Below are positions 54,189-63,961 of a stretch of DNA of 64,000 nucleotides, piece after piece (positions within the stretch are counted from its first letter, which is position 1; every line of letters starts with the position of its first letter). Origin of the DNA: Lentisphaeria bacterium (lineage in GTDB: Bacteria > Verrucomicrobiota > Lentisphaeria > Victivallales > Victivallaceae); assembly GCA_017504435.1 (NCBI GenBank), contig JAFVRD010000053.1, positions 62,001 to 126,000 on the forward strand, written 5' to 3'. The notes beneath the pieces are model-generated. The model saw nothing but the letters and a program-made list of their open reading frames with translations, searched no databases and was not told the origin of the DNA. The position numbers and the translations under genes were made by a program.

Positions 54189-55862
54189 ATGAAAGATTGT
54201 GAAATGTTGCCGCGTTCACTTATCGCGGAAAACCGGGTCGGTTGGCCATTGGGAATATTGCTGATCGCGGCACTGTTCATGGTGATGTTTTTACCGTGGC
54301 TCACTGCCGAAAGAGAACTTTTCCGGCAGGAGGGTTTTTTTGCGGCGGTCGCAGTTGAATTGGCAGAAAGCGGCAGGGCATGGCAGGACGGCATCCCCGC
54401 AACAGCTCATCATGTGGTCATGGATGATACTTATCCGTTGTATCCGCTGGTGGTCTCCATGATTTACCGGTTGGGGGTGCCGATGGAAACGGCGTTGCGG
54501 GTGGTTTCGGTGACGATGCTGGGAATACTCTCTTTGCTGGCGGGTATTGCGGCTGCATCGCGCAGTAACGGACGGGCCGGATTGGTGGCAGCGTGCTGTT
54601 GTTTCGGAACGCTGTTTGCATTTGACAAAGCTCCGGTCGGCGGAGCGGAAACCATGGCGGGCTGTTTTCTGTTTGCGGCACAGCTTTTATTTTTTCATTA
54701 TGGCAGCCGTCTGGCAGATTGGAATTCCGCATGGATAGCGGCTGCGATATTGCTGTCATTCGGATTTTTAGCGGCCGGTCCGGTGGTGATATTGTTTTTT
54801 GCGGTTCCGCTGTTGTTTTTGCGCCGTCCGCTGTCATCATCCGGTAAATTCAGAACTGCCGGATTCGTTGCCGGAACAGCTTTACTGACAGTTGTAGCGG
54901 CGAGCTGGATATTGCCGCAGGAATTTTTATTGCGGCAGTATGGCGCGGACACTGTGGTCGAGCCGGAAAAATTGAGTGAATATTTTTACGGGATATTGGA
55001 TTTCCCTCTGACACTGGCGATCCGTTTTTTGCCCTGGTCTGTAGTTATGTGGATGCCGTTTTGTGTGGCACTGCAGGCGGTTTCACCATTGCCGGTATAC
55101 AGTTTGTATTTGCGGACACTGACTATTTCCATGTTTTTTCTGGTATGGCTGCTGCCGGGAACATCGGCAGCCAGGTTGTTTTTGATGATCGGACCATTGG
55201 CTGTATTGACCGGTATTTATTATGATCTGGGAGTGCGCCGTTATGGCGTGGTGCTTCGCAGAATTATTACTGTCGGAAGTTTACTGTTTCCTGTGACCGG
55301 CGGTTATTTGCTGATATTGCGTTTCATGCCGGACTGGATATTGGCGTATTGGATGGAACCGGAAAAAATAGTTTACCGTACCAGTGACCGATACACTTGG
55401 GGAATGTTGGTGGTATTGGGATTTTTGGCAGTATTGGCGATGGCTTTTTATGTTTGCATAAATCGGTTCCCTATATGGATAAATCTGCTGCTGCTTTGTT
55501 TCGGCATCAGCGGCATTGGTATCGGTGTGTTGCTGCCGTACCGTTTGACGGCACGGGAATGGCGTCGATTCGGAGAGGATGTGATCCGGGTGCTGCCGCC
55601 GGAGGCAAATCGCATTTACAAATATGAAATATTGGGAATGTTCAATGGCTTGTTTTATACCGGTAAGCCGATCTATAAACTCCGTCATCATGACCGTCTG
55701 CCGGATGGACCGGAAAAAGTTTATTTAATATCTCCCCGTCCTCCTGATTTGCCGTCTCATTCATGGCGGCCGCTGCTCCCCGAAGGGTACACTTGCCGGG
55801 GAACTGAAGTTTCATTATGGGAAGGTGTGCCGGTGCTGAGGGAGTTCGGCAGCGATGAGTAA
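54189..55862 (+). CDS. GT39/ArnT-like membrane glycosyltransferase
   Basis: 557 residues, about 11-13 membrane segments. The first loop carries RELFRQEGFFAAVAVEL, the acidic catalytic-type loop of lipid-phosphate-dependent mannosyl/arabinosyl transferases. The periplasmic C-terminal portion (about 460-557) is soluble. Substrate and sugar unknown; lipid A or protein glycosylation are possible. mnmA starts inside its last codons (8-nt overlap). Confidence 0.7.
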   Translation: MKDCEMLPRSLIAENRVGWPLGILLIAALFMVMFLPWLTAERELFRQEGFFAAVAVELAESGRAWQDGIPATAHHVVMDDTYPLYPLVVSMIYRLGVPMETALRVVSVTMLGILSLLAGIAAASRSNGRAGLVAACCCFGTLFAFDKAPVGGAETMAGCFLFAAQLLFFHYGSRLADWNSAWIAAAILLSFGFLAAGPVVILFFAVPLLFLRRPLSSSGKFRTAGFVAGTALLTVVAASWILPQEFLLRQYGADTVVEPEKLSEYFYGILDFPLTLAIRFLPWSVVMWMPFCVALQAVSPLPVYSLYLRTLTISMFFLVWLLPGTSAARLFLMIGPLAVLTGIYYDLGVRRYGVVLRRIITVGSLLFPVTGGYLLILRFMPDWILAYWMEPEKIVYRTSDRYTWGMLVVLGFLAVLAMAFYVCINRFPIWINLLLLCFGISGIGIGVLLPYRLTAREWRRFGEDVIRVLPPEANRIYKYEILGMFNGLFYTGKPIYKLRHHDRLPDGPEKVYLISPRPPDLPSHSWRPLLPEGYTCRGTEVSLWEGVPVLREFGSDE

Positions 55863-56892
55863 AGAACGGATTGCTCTTGCCATGTCCGGTGGCGTTGATT
55901 CCACCGTGGCGGCGTATCTGGCTTTGCAGCAGGGGTATGATGTTACCGGAATACATCTGCGGCTGGATGATTCTCCGGCAGATGAAGCATTGCAGCAGAG
56001 TTGTGAAGCATTGGGGATCAAGTTGATCGAATGTGATTGCCGGCGTGCATTTCATGAAAAAGTGATTATTCCGGCGGCGGAGGTTTATGTTTCCGGGCGC
56101 ACGCCCAATCCATGCTGCGAATGTAATAAAATTTTGAAGTTTGCCGAACTGTTTCGAGCCGCCGGAGATCATGGTATGGATAAGGTCTGGACGGGGCATT
56201 ATGTGACGTGCGTTCAGGATACTGACGGCAGATATATGTTGCGTCGCGGCAGTGATAATTGCAAGGATCAGAGTTATTTTTTGTATCGTCTGACTCAAGC
56301 GGAATTGAGCCGGGTCGGATTTCCACTGGGTTCTTTAAGCAAAGCAGAAGTCCGTCAGATCGCCACCGCAGCCGGTCTGCCCTGTGCATCCCGGCCAGAC
56401 AGTCAGGATGCCTGTTTCCAAATCCCCGGAGAGTGTTGCGGTGAAACTTTGCGCCGCCGCAGCGGTATAACTGTTCCGCCTGGGCGTTTTATATATCGTG
56501 GCAAAAAAGTCGGCACTCATCAGGGTATCCATCGGTATACCATCGGTCAGCGGCAGGGATTGAATGTTGCATTGGGTGTTCCGGCATATATTTCTGCGAT
56601 AGATGCCGGAACCGGAGATATTATTTTGACCACAGATGCTCAGGAGTTGCTTGCGGAAAGTTTTACAGTCAGCAGAGTAAACTGGATATCCGGTCACGCT
56701 CCTGACGGGGAATTTACGGTTAAGGTGCGCTACCGCTCACCCGGAGTGCAGTGCCGGATCGTGGAATTGCCGGATGGAAAATTGCAGGTGTTTCCAGAAG
56801 TGCCATTGCGTGCGGTCACATCCGGGCAGGCGGCTGTTTTTTACCAGGATGAGGTAATGCTTGGCGGCGGAGAAATAGAGCAGGTGATGTGA
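55855..56892 (+). CDS. mnmA: tRNA-specific 2-thiouridylase MnmA
   Basis: Thiolates U34 of tRNA-Lys/Glu/Gln. 345 residues: PP-loop ALAMSGGVDSTVAAYLA, first catalytic Cys in RTPNPCCECNK, second in DSQDACFQIPG, and QGIHRYTIGQRQGL. The ATGAGTAA junction overlaps the upstream glycosyltransferase by 8 nt; the stop abuts the nudC start (TGATG). The genes after mnmA appear to be a random operon. Confidence 0.95.
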   Translation: MSKERIALAMSGGVDSTVAAYLALQQGYDVTGIHLRLDDSPADEALQQSCEALGIKLIECDCRRAFHEKVIIPAAEVYVSGRTPNPCCECNKILKFAELFRAAGDHGMDKVWTGHYVTCVQDTDGRYMLRRGSDNCKDQSYFLYRLTQAELSRVGFPLGSLSKAEVRQIATAAGLPCASRPDSQDACFQIPGECCGETLRRRSGITVPPGRFIYRGKKVGTHQGIHRYTIGQRQGLNVALGVPAYISAIDAGTGDIILTTDAQELLAESFTVSRVNWISGHAPDGEFTVKVRYRSPGVQCRIVELPDGKLQVFPEVPLRAVTSGQAAVFYQDEVMLGGGEIEQVM

Positions 56893-57719
56893 TGTTTGAA
56901 GCAGTACAGATATTGAAAGAAATTTTTTCCGGAGTTCCGGAATCAGATGATCCGGTCATTTTTTTCAGCCGTCAGGATGCACTGGTGAAATATAAAGACG
57001 GCAGACCGGAATTCCCGACCCGCAGTGAAGTCGGCACCCATGTTGACAATGAACAGTTTTTCTATCTGGGAAAATTAAATGGTCAGCGTTGTTTTGCGGC
57101 GTTTACAACTTTGCCGGAGAATATATCCGGAGACATTGAAAAAAAAGTTTGCCGCCGCATGCTGGCAGAACTTCCGGATGATGCCGGCAGTGCATTTTGC
57201 AGGGGACGTAAATTGGCATTATGGGCAGCCAGTCACCGGTTTTGCGGAGTGTGCCGGAGTGCGTTGGATCCGTCAGATACTGATTTGGCATTGATTTGTC
57301 CGGAGTGCGGAGAACATTATTATCCGCAATTATCTCCGGCGGTGATCGTGGCAATTACCCGTAATAACGGTAAAGAACTGCTTTTGGCTCATAACCGGAA
57401 TTTTACCGGGGGTTTTTACAGTTTGATCGCCGGCTTTGTGGAAGCCGGAGAAACTCTGGAAGCCGCGGTGGAGCGTGAAGTCATGGAAGAGTGTGGCATT
57501 ACCGTCGGCAATATCCGTTATTTTACCAGCCAGGTGTGGCCGTTCCCGAATTCATTGATGCTGGCATTTACTGCGGAATACGCCGGTGGTGAAGCGCATC
57601 CGGATGGCGTTGAATTAAGTGATCTGGGGTGGTTTACCGCTGAATCTCATCCGCAGCTGCCGGCTCCAGGCAGTGTGGCACGCAAGGTGATCGATCATAT
57701 TTTCGGCTGGGTCAAATAA
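56892..57719 (+). CDS. nudC: NAD(+) diphosphatase NudC
   Basis: Hydrolyses NAD(H) and can decap NAD-RNA. 275 residues from ATG 56892 (GTG 56889 also in frame). Zinc ribbon CGVC and CPEC, Nudix box GFVEAGETLEAAVEREVMEE, and SQVWPFPNSLM, the NudC-specific SQPWPFPxS block with Val for Pro. Length typical. The 3' end overlaps the convergent MATE gene by 8 bp; no terminator visible between them. Confidence 0.92.
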   Translation: MFEAVQILKEIFSGVPESDDPVIFFSRQDALVKYKDGRPEFPTRSEVGTHVDNEQFFYLGKLNGQRCFAAFTTLPENISGDIEKKVCRRMLAELPDDAGSAFCRGRKLALWAASHRFCGVCRSALDPSDTDLALICPECGEHYYPQLSPAVIVAITRNNGKELLLAHNRNFTGGFYSLIAGFVEAGETLEAAVEREVMEECGITVGNIRYFTSQVWPFPNSLMLAFTAEYAGGEAHPDGVELSDLGWFTAESHPQLPAPGSVARKVIDHIFGWVK

Positions 57720-59130
57720 CACTCATTTTTTTCCATTTACCGCATTTGTAGCGGTAATAAAATGTTATACCCAACAGGAAAATATAGATATCCAGAATCG
57801 TCCACAATGTCCAGATGTTCCAGCTCTGCGCCCGGGCTTCTCCCCATTTTTCGATAGCATATTCGCCGGAGAAAAACCAGTATGCTCCGGCGCAGGGCAG
57901 GGCAAATGCCAACCAGCCGAGCAACAGCCCGGAGATCATGACAAACCAGGTATCGCCTGCTCCTTTGACTGCATTGCTGAATAACACATTCATGGCATCA
58001 AAAAAGAGATATGCCGCTGTGAACATCAGCATTATCCGGGTCAGATATTTGACTTCACCGTCGGCAAGGCTGAACGTTTTATAGACCAGTTCCGGGAAAA
58101 AGATACAGATCACCAGCATTACCAGAGAGTAAATATAAAGCAGAAAACGGACACTGCGGATCGACCGTTCAGCTGCCGGAATATCTTTGGCTCCCACATT
58201 TTGCCCGACCATGATCGCCGCCGCCTGTCCGCAGCCGATCATCGGATTGAATGCCAGTGAATATGCGGAAAAAACCACTCCGCTGGCAGTCAGTACCGGT
58301 TCACTTATTTTGCCCAGCAGGACAATAAAAATATTGAAAGTTGCCAGATCCAGCACCAACTGTATTCCATTGGGAGCACCGAAGCGGAGCAGTTTGACAA
58401 AAAGTTCACCATTCCATACATAGCGCAATGTGCCGAAAGTTTTCCGGTTTTCCGGAGAGATGAATGCGAGAAAATAGATCAGTAATCCCACCGCACCTGC
58501 TCCGATAGTTCCCCATGCCGCACCGTTGATACCCATTTCCGGAATTGAGATGTTCCAGTTCATCACCCGGTATGATGCGCCGAATATCAACAGATAATTC
58601 AATGGGATATTGACCAGGGTAATGATCAAATTTACGACCATGATCATATTGGTCTTTGCCTGTCCGCTCCAGAAAACGGACAGTGCGGCAGAGAGCAGAG
58701 GTACATAACCGAAACAGACCAGGATCCGGAAGTAACTGGTCTCCAAAGGCTGCAATTCCTGAGCGTGCCCGAAAAAAGCGAAAATTTCTTCCGCCCAAAA
58801 ACAGGTGACTGCCATGAATGTGCCGCCCAGCAATGCCAGAAAGATGGCCTGCCATACCGATTCCGAGACCTGGTGCATTTGTTTGGCCCCGGTGTATTGA
58901 GCGACGAATACGCCCGCATAGCCGACGGCTCCCAGAAAAATACATGACAGAGTAAATGCGGTCAAACCGGATGGAAATGCGGCTGCCATTGCCTGATGCG
59001 AATATGCTGCCAGCATGACCCGGTCAGTAAAAAGATTCAACGCATGTCCGAGAGAGGCTATGACCAGCGGGAAGGCTATTTTCAATGCTTCTCCGACGCC
59101 GCCTTTGCCGCGCGGGAAGATCTTATCCAT
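57712..59130 (-). CDS. MATE-family multidrug/sodium antiporter
   Basis: 472 residues from ATG 59130, twelve membrane helices, MATE/NorM layout: IAFPLVIASLGHALNLFTDRVMLA, AVGYAGVFVAQYTGAKQMHQV, and VGQNVGAKDIPAAERSIRSV in the second half. A cation-coupled drug exporter; substrate unknown. Last gene of the minus-strand cluster, 5 nt after lolD. Confidence 0.88.
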   Translation of the reverse strand: MDKIFPRGKGGVGEALKIAFPLVIASLGHALNLFTDRVMLAAYSHQAMAAAFPSGLTAFTLSCIFLGAVGYAGVFVAQYTGAKQMHQVSESVWQAIFLALLGGTFMAVTCFWAEEIFAFFGHAQELQPLETSYFRILVCFGYVPLLSAALSVFWSGQAKTNMIMVVNLIITLVNIPLNYLLIFGASYRVMNWNISIPEMGINGAAWGTIGAGAVGLLIYFLAFISPENRKTFGTLRYVWNGELFVKLLRFGAPNGIQLVLDLATFNIFIVLLGKISEPVLTASGVVFSAYSLAFNPMIGCGQAAAIMVGQNVGAKDIPAAERSIRSVRFLLYIYSLVMLVICIFFPELVYKTFSLADGEVKYLTRIMLMFTAAYLFFDAMNVLFSNAVKGAGDTWFVMISGLLLGWLAFALPCAGAYWFFSGEYAIEKWGEARAQSWNIWTLWTILDIYIFLLGITFYYRYKCGKWKKMSVI

Positions 59131-59135
59131 GGAAA

Positions 59136-59813
59136 TCAATTCAAAAACCCGTCCCGTAATTCAGTCACCCGGGTCGCCAATGCCGAAATTTCCCGGTTAT
59201 GGGTTATCATCAAAATCGTCAGCTCCGGTGAGTTCTGCTGTAAATCCTGAAATAAACTGAGTATTTCAGTTCCGGTATCCGGATCAAGGTTTCCGGTCGG
59301 TTCATCCGCCAGCAGCAGCGGCGGATCATTTATCAGTGCCCTGGCGATTGCGGCACGCTGCTGTTCTCCGCCGGATAACTCTGCCGGACGGTGATATTTA
59401 CGGTCATCAAGTCCCACTTTGGCAATAAGTTCATTGGCTTTTTCGAGGCATTTGCGGCGGGGATGTCCGGCAATCATACCTGCCAAAGCAACATTTTCCA
59501 ACATGTTAAGTTCCGGAAGCAGGTGGTAGGATTGAAAAACAAAACCGATTTTTTTCGCCCGGAATCCGGCAATTTTGCTTCTGGAAAAATTGCCCGGATT
59601 CTGACCGCAAAGCCGTAATTCACCCCGGTCAGGAGACTCCAGCAGACCGATAATATTCAATAATGTGGTCTTGCCGCTGCCGGAAGCACCGTAGATGCAG
59701 CACCATTCTCCGGCGGACAGTTGCAAATCAACTCCTTTGAGCACCGGCAGATCTTTACTGCCGGTACGGTAAGTGCGGCAGATATTTTCCAAAGAAAGAA
59801 TATACTCACTCAT
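59136..59813 (-). CDS. lolD: LolD-type lipoprotein-release ABC ATPase
   Basis: 225 residues. Walker [17 protein letters not shown], LolD/MacB-type Q-loop [18 protein letters not shown], signature [15 protein letters not shown], Walker [16 protein letters not shown] and switch MITHNREI. With the upstream permease it should extract outer-membrane lipoproteins from the inner membrane and pass them to LolA. Fits the two lipoprotein genes in this window. Overlaps the permease gene by 8 nt. Confidence 0.9.
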   Translation of the reverse strand: MSEYILSLENICRTYRTGSKDLPVLKGVDLQLSAGEWCCIYGASGSGKTTLLNIIGLLESPDRGELRLCGQNPGNFSRSKIAGFRAKKIGFVFQSYHLLPELNMLENVALAGMIAGHPRRKCLEKANELIAKVGLDDRKYHRPAELSGGEQQRAAIARALINDPPLLLADEPTGNLDPDTGTEILSLFQDLQQNSPELTILMITHNREISALATRVTELRDGFLN

Positions 59814-61110
59814 AACGCAATGCCTCCGATGGCTGCAGTCGGGCTGCCCGCAGTGCCGGTATCAATGCCCCGGCGGTGCAGAGCAGAATACTGCAGATCA
59901 CGATGATCGCCACATCCAGCGGAACGATTTCCGCCGGCAGTGAATCGAAAAAGTAAAAGTTTTTCGGGAAAAGATCCTGCCCGGAAATATAGGATGCAAA
60001 ATCAATGATCTGCTGCCGGAAACAGATTATCAATACTCCGGCGGCAGTTCCGGCAGCACTGCCGATCAACCCGACCAGAAACCCCTGCAGCACAAATATC
60101 CGCATGATCCCGGCATCGCTGCTGCCCAGTGCTTTGAGCAAGCCGATTTCTCTGGTTTTCTGGTATATGGAGGTTATAAGCGTATTGGTTATGCTGAATG
60201 CCGCTACCAATACAATGAATATCAACAGAAAAAACATCATCATTTTTTCAACTTTCAGCACTTCCAGAAAACTGCGGTTGGCTTCTTCCCAACCGGTTAC
60301 TGCAAAACCGGGCAGATCAAATGCCAGGGCGTCGAGCAGATGCTGCTGGTCAAAGGCATCTCTGCCCCAGCCGTATATGCCGGTTGCAGCTCCCCATGGC
60401 AGATCAAACAGGTCAGCCGCATCGATCGGTGCGGCGAAAAAAACCGCCCGGTCAAAATCGGATTTTCCCAATGAATATATGCCGGATACCGTGAATTCAG
60501 ACGGCAGGTGAGCTGAACTGTTTTTGTTGATCTCAATACCTCCGGCCGCATTGAATTTGACCAATCCGGTCAAATGAGTCGAGGAGTGGACGAGAAATTT
60601 ATCTCCGACGCTCAGATGCCACCGGCGGGCCATATCAGTGCTGATAACGGCATAATGCGATTTGTCACGCCAATTGTTTTGATCAATTCCCAATTTCAAT
60701 TCGCCGTATTTGAGGTGCTTATCCAGATTTAAGCGGGTCTGCAGATCTTTTACCGGTGCGGCAAAGAGCATTACCTGAGTGTCCAGCGAGCGGTTGTTGA
60801 TACCGTACTGAACCAGTACCGGACCTTGAATCACCGGAGTTCCGGCGGCATTGTGCAGCCGCATGGTTTCAAGCACTGCACGGCATTCACCGGAACGCAT
60901 CGCAGAACCGGGTTTACGGATTTGAAAATGGGATTGGGTTTCGATCAGTTTGCTTTTGAATTTTGCTGTGAATCCGGTCATTACTGCCATGACGATGATC
61001 AATACCGCCACTCCGAGTGTGACTCCGAGAATGCTGGTCAAAGTTATGATCGAAACGGCATTGCGGCGCGGTTTCAAATAGCGCAATGCCAAAAATAATT
61101 CATACATCAT
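59806..61110 (-). CDS. LolC/LolE-type lipoprotein-releasing permease
   Basis: 434 residues with the LolCDE layout: one N-terminal membrane helix (ISIITLTSILGVTLGVAVLI region, about 20-45), a large periplasmic domain (about 48-290), then three C-terminal helices. LRYLKPRRNAVSIIT and AFSITNTLITSIYQKTREIG, then GLLKALGSSDAGIMRIF, are FtsX-superfamily hallmarks. Only one permease gene is adjacent, so it may form a homodimeric (LolF-like) transporter. Stop and start of the upstream gene abut exactly. Confidence 0.88.
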   Translation of the reverse strand: MMYELFLALRYLKPRRNAVSIITLTSILGVTLGVAVLIIVMAVMTGFTAKFKSKLIETQSHFQIRKPGSAMRSGECRAVLETMRLHNAAGTPVIQGPVLVQYGINNRSLDTQVMLFAAPVKDLQTRLNLDKHLKYGELKLGIDQNNWRDKSHYAVISTDMARRWHLSVGDKFLVHSSTHLTGLVKFNAAGGIEINKNSSAHLPSEFTVSGIYSLGKSDFDRAVFFAAPIDAADLFDLPWGAATGIYGWGRDAFDQQHLLDALAFDLPGFAVTGWEEANRSFLEVLKVEKMMMFFLLIFIVLVAAFSITNTLITSIYQKTREIGLLKALGSSDAGIMRIFVLQGFLVGLIGSAAGTAAGVLIICFRQQIIDFASYISGQDLFPKNFYFFDSLPAEIVPLDVAIIVICSILLCTAGALIPALRAARLQPSEALRYE

Positions 61111-62754
61111 TTATTTCACCGTATCATAAATCAGACAGACCAATCCCCATGCTGAAGATTTTTGAGCCGGCTGCGGCACTGTTTTCAAAAGCGCGTGATC
61201 CTGCGGCAGAATAAGTGCAGCCGGATATTGCCGTTTGGATCTGGTAATATATCCGGACAGATCGGTAATGTGTCCGGTATTGCCGGTTTCACGGCAAAGC
61301 GGGAAAGCGCAATTTACGATTTTGATATCAGTTTTTTTCGTACTCCATGCCAATGCCGGTGCAAGTTCTTTTACAGTGATAAATTCTGTTTTAGACGGAG
61401 TAAGCTGGAAATTTTCAATAAAAATCCTCAATGCCGGTTCCGGCATCCACTTCGCCGGTGTTATGCACCATGCTGCGCCCAACGGGAGCAGTGCCGCTCC
61501 GAAAAAGAACAGATAAAGCCGTCCGCGCCAGTTGCCGCGCAGGGAATAAAGCATCAAAACTCCGCAGAGGATCGCTGCGGCACCGCCGGTGATAAGCACC
61601 GTGAAGGACAAAGGTATGTTATTGGTCACACATGCGGGTATGCAATGCCGGAAAAACCAGCCGGTCACTCCGGCAGCACCGGTCACAAGCATCAAAATCC
61701 CCCATAAGCTCATTACCCAGTTATAGGCACGGTGGTGTCCTCCGGCATTGAAATACGCTCTGACTCCTGCGGCGATAAGTATTGCGGCAGGGGGCGTGCA
61801 GACCAGCAGCCATGCCGGAGATTTTACGGGGATAATACTTAAAAATATCAGCGGCATTATTATGGCGCAGAGAGAATAACAGAACAAATCCTGCGAAAAA
61901 ATATTTTTCCAGGCATTTTTCCCGGTAGCCAGTGCCGCCGGCAGCAAAAGTCCCCCGGGCAGTATGCCCAGCACCAGTACCGGCATATAAAACCACCAGG
62001 GACTGGCAGCACATCCTGAGGTTGTCAGCAGCGGCAGTTGTTCTGCAAAAATAAAGATTTGCCAAAACCCATTTACCGAATGATTGATTTTCCATGCCCA
62101 TGGCAGAATGACCAATGCTGTTACGATCAAAACCGGAATCGGCAGCAACAGAAATTCTTTCCATTTCCGCTGCCACAGTAAATAGGCGCACATGGTGAGA
62201 GCCGGGATGATCAGTGCCGGAAAACCTTTAGTCAGGAATGCGGCACCGATAGATAACCCCGCCAGAAAGATCAGGAGCTGTTTACGGCGGTTGAATCCCG
62301 GTTCCTGCGCCGCCAGAAAGAGCAATCCCTGAGAACTTATCACAAACATGGCAAATACGCTGTCCGGTGTGGCTGAGGTTCCGGCAAAAAATGGCAGTGC
62401 CCCGGTCATACAGAGGATCGCCGCCAGAGCCCCCAGTTTTTCATCTCGCAAAGCTTGATGGATAAGCAGTGCCGTCAGCAGTGCGGTCAGTCCCGCTGCC
62501 AGAGCTGCTGGCAAACGGTTGGCAAAGGTGTTGTGCCCGAACAGCCGGAAACTTCCTGCTGTCAGCCAGTAATTCATCGGAGGATTTTTGAAATCATTTA
62601 TTCCCAGCATGCGGGGAGTGGTCAGATCGCTGCTGACCAGCATTTCCCGGGTGATCTCCGCATTGCGGTATTCCGGCAGACGCAAAGGGTGACTGCCCAG
62701 CGGCACGATGTAGACCATGATGAAAAATAAAAAGATCCAGCCGAAATACTTCAT
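61111..62754 (-). CDS. GT39/ArnT-like membrane glycosyltransferase
   Basis: 547 residues, about 12 membrane segments. The first periplasmic loop has LRLPEYRNAEITREML, equivalent to the acidic ArnT/PMT loop, and LGINDFKNPPMNYWLTAGSFRLFG is the family's K-x-P-x-x-x-W motif. The C-terminal 120 residues are soluble. Likely transfers a sugar from a polyprenyl phosphate to an envelope acceptor. AGGAGG precedes the ATG. ATGA overlap with the upstream gene. Confidence 0.78.
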   Translation of the reverse strand: MKYFGWIFLFFIMVYIVPLGSHPLRLPEYRNAEITREMLVSSDLTTPRMLGINDFKNPPMNYWLTAGSFRLFGHNTFANRLPAALAAGLTALLTALLIHQALRDEKLGALAAILCMTGALPFFAGTSATPDSVFAMFVISSQGLLFLAAQEPGFNRRKQLLIFLAGLSIGAAFLTKGFPALIIPALTMCAYLLWQRKWKEFLLLPIPVLIVTALVILPWAWKINHSVNGFWQIFIFAEQLPLLTTSGCAASPWWFYMPVLVLGILPGGLLLPAALATGKNAWKNIFSQDLFCYSLCAIIMPLIFLSIIPVKSPAWLLVCTPPAAILIAAGVRAYFNAGGHHRAYNWVMSLWGILMLVTGAAGVTGWFFRHCIPACVTNNIPLSFTVLITGGAAAILCGVLMLYSLRGNWRGRLYLFFFGAALLPLGAAWCITPAKWMPEPALRIFIENFQLTPSKTEFITVKELAPALAWSTKKTDIKIVNCAFPLCRETGNTGHITDLSGYITRSKRQYPAALILPQDHALLKTVPQPAQKSSAWGLVCLIYDTVK

Positions 62755-63917
62755 TTTTTTCCTCCTGAATAACGGATGATCCGGCGGTTGCTGCCGGAGG
62801 TGTAAACGATACGGTTCTCCCGGGGCAGAAAAGTATCATAGTTGTTACTGCTCAAAGCGATTATCACATCACTTTTTTTCAATGCCCGGGTGATGACATC
62901 TTTTAATTTTTCCGGATGCAGTTCGCCGTCGCGCCGTCCGAATACAGTTACCGGAACGCGCCATTCATAGGCGATCACCGCATCATAATTGCGGTCAGCA
63001 AAATATTCCGCATTGGAACGTCCGAGTTCTTTGGCAAGGTCTGCCGTTGCCCGGCCCGGCAGATCGTGCAGGAAGCGGTGCCACGGCAATGATGGCGGCA
63101 GGGCAAGCAAAACAAAAGCGACCCCTGCGGCGATACACAACAATTTTTCAGTTGATTTGGCAGCTTTACTGCTCATGAAAAACCACAACAGCGGTACGAT
63201 CAACGCCATTGCCGGAATAAACAAACGTTTCCCGGGCGGATAAAAGATCAAAAATTCCGGACAGGGGCAGTTGAAACAGCGGCACAGCGGCGCAGCGAGC
63301 AGCAGTGCCAGTGCAAATAACAGTAAAAATGCCAGAAAACCTCCGATCCGGTCAAGCACTTTTTCCGCCCGGTTGCGGTCATCAAGGCGTTCCAGTCTGG
63401 CTGCTGCATGCAAAGATAATATCGGCAGCAGTGCCATCGGTACCGCCGCCCAACTGAAAAAATCAGATTTGCCCAGCAATGCGGTTCCCAATGCCGCCGC
63501 AATTGCCAGGATGGAGTAACACGCCCGGCTTGCTTTGTGATTGCTTTTACGGGCAAAATACAGCAGCATGACCGTCAAGGAAATACTCAAGACCACGATT
63601 TGTACCGGCAATGCCGCTGTCCCGTAGAACCAGACCGGCGGCAGCAGTAAATAGATCACCGCCGCACTCCACGGCCGGAATATCTTCATCTTTGCCGCAG
63701 TTGTCCAAATCACACCTGCACACAGCATGGTAGCTGCCAGTGCCGGCAGTTTGGGAGATACGAGCCCGGATATTTCCGGAAAGAAATGCATCATTCTGAC
63801 GGCAAAATCGTATTCATCCGGAGCAAACAGCGGACGGAACGGCAACGATACTCCGTAAAGCATAGCGAACATCATTATCACCGCCGCCGGCTTCAATACG
63901 GCAGAAAATACTTTCAT
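62751..63917 (-). CDS. GT39-like polytopic membrane protein, short form
   Basis: 388 residues, about eight or nine membrane segments, with FAPDEYDFAVRMM as the acidic first loop and a soluble C terminus (about 290-388, with DAVIAYEWRVPVTVFG). It looks like an ArnT/PMT relative lacking several helices compared with its 547-residue neighbour, or a partner subunit. ATGA overlap with that neighbour. A Cys-rich CRCFNCPCPEF lies between helices. Confidence 0.65.
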   Translation of the reverse strand: MKVFSAVLKPAAVIMMFAMLYGVSLPFRPLFAPDEYDFAVRMMHFFPEISGLVSPKLPALAATMLCAGVIWTTAAKMKIFRPWSAAVIYLLLPPVWFYGTAALPVQIVVLSISLTVMLLYFARKSNHKASRACYSILAIAAALGTALLGKSDFFSWAAVPMALLPILSLHAAARLERLDDRNRAEKVLDRIGGFLAFLLLFALALLLAAPLCRCFNCPCPEFLIFYPPGKRLFIPAMALIVPLLWFFMSSKAAKSTEKLLCIAAGVAFVLLALPPSLPWHRFLHDLPGRATADLAKELGRSNAEYFADRNYDAVIAYEWRVPVTVFGRRDGELHPEKLKDVITRALKKSDVIIALSSNNYDTFLPRENRIVYTSGSNRRIIRYSGGKK

Positions 63918-63961
63918 ATAGGGAGCAACCTCTTTTTTACCTGCAACACTTATTCTGTTAT

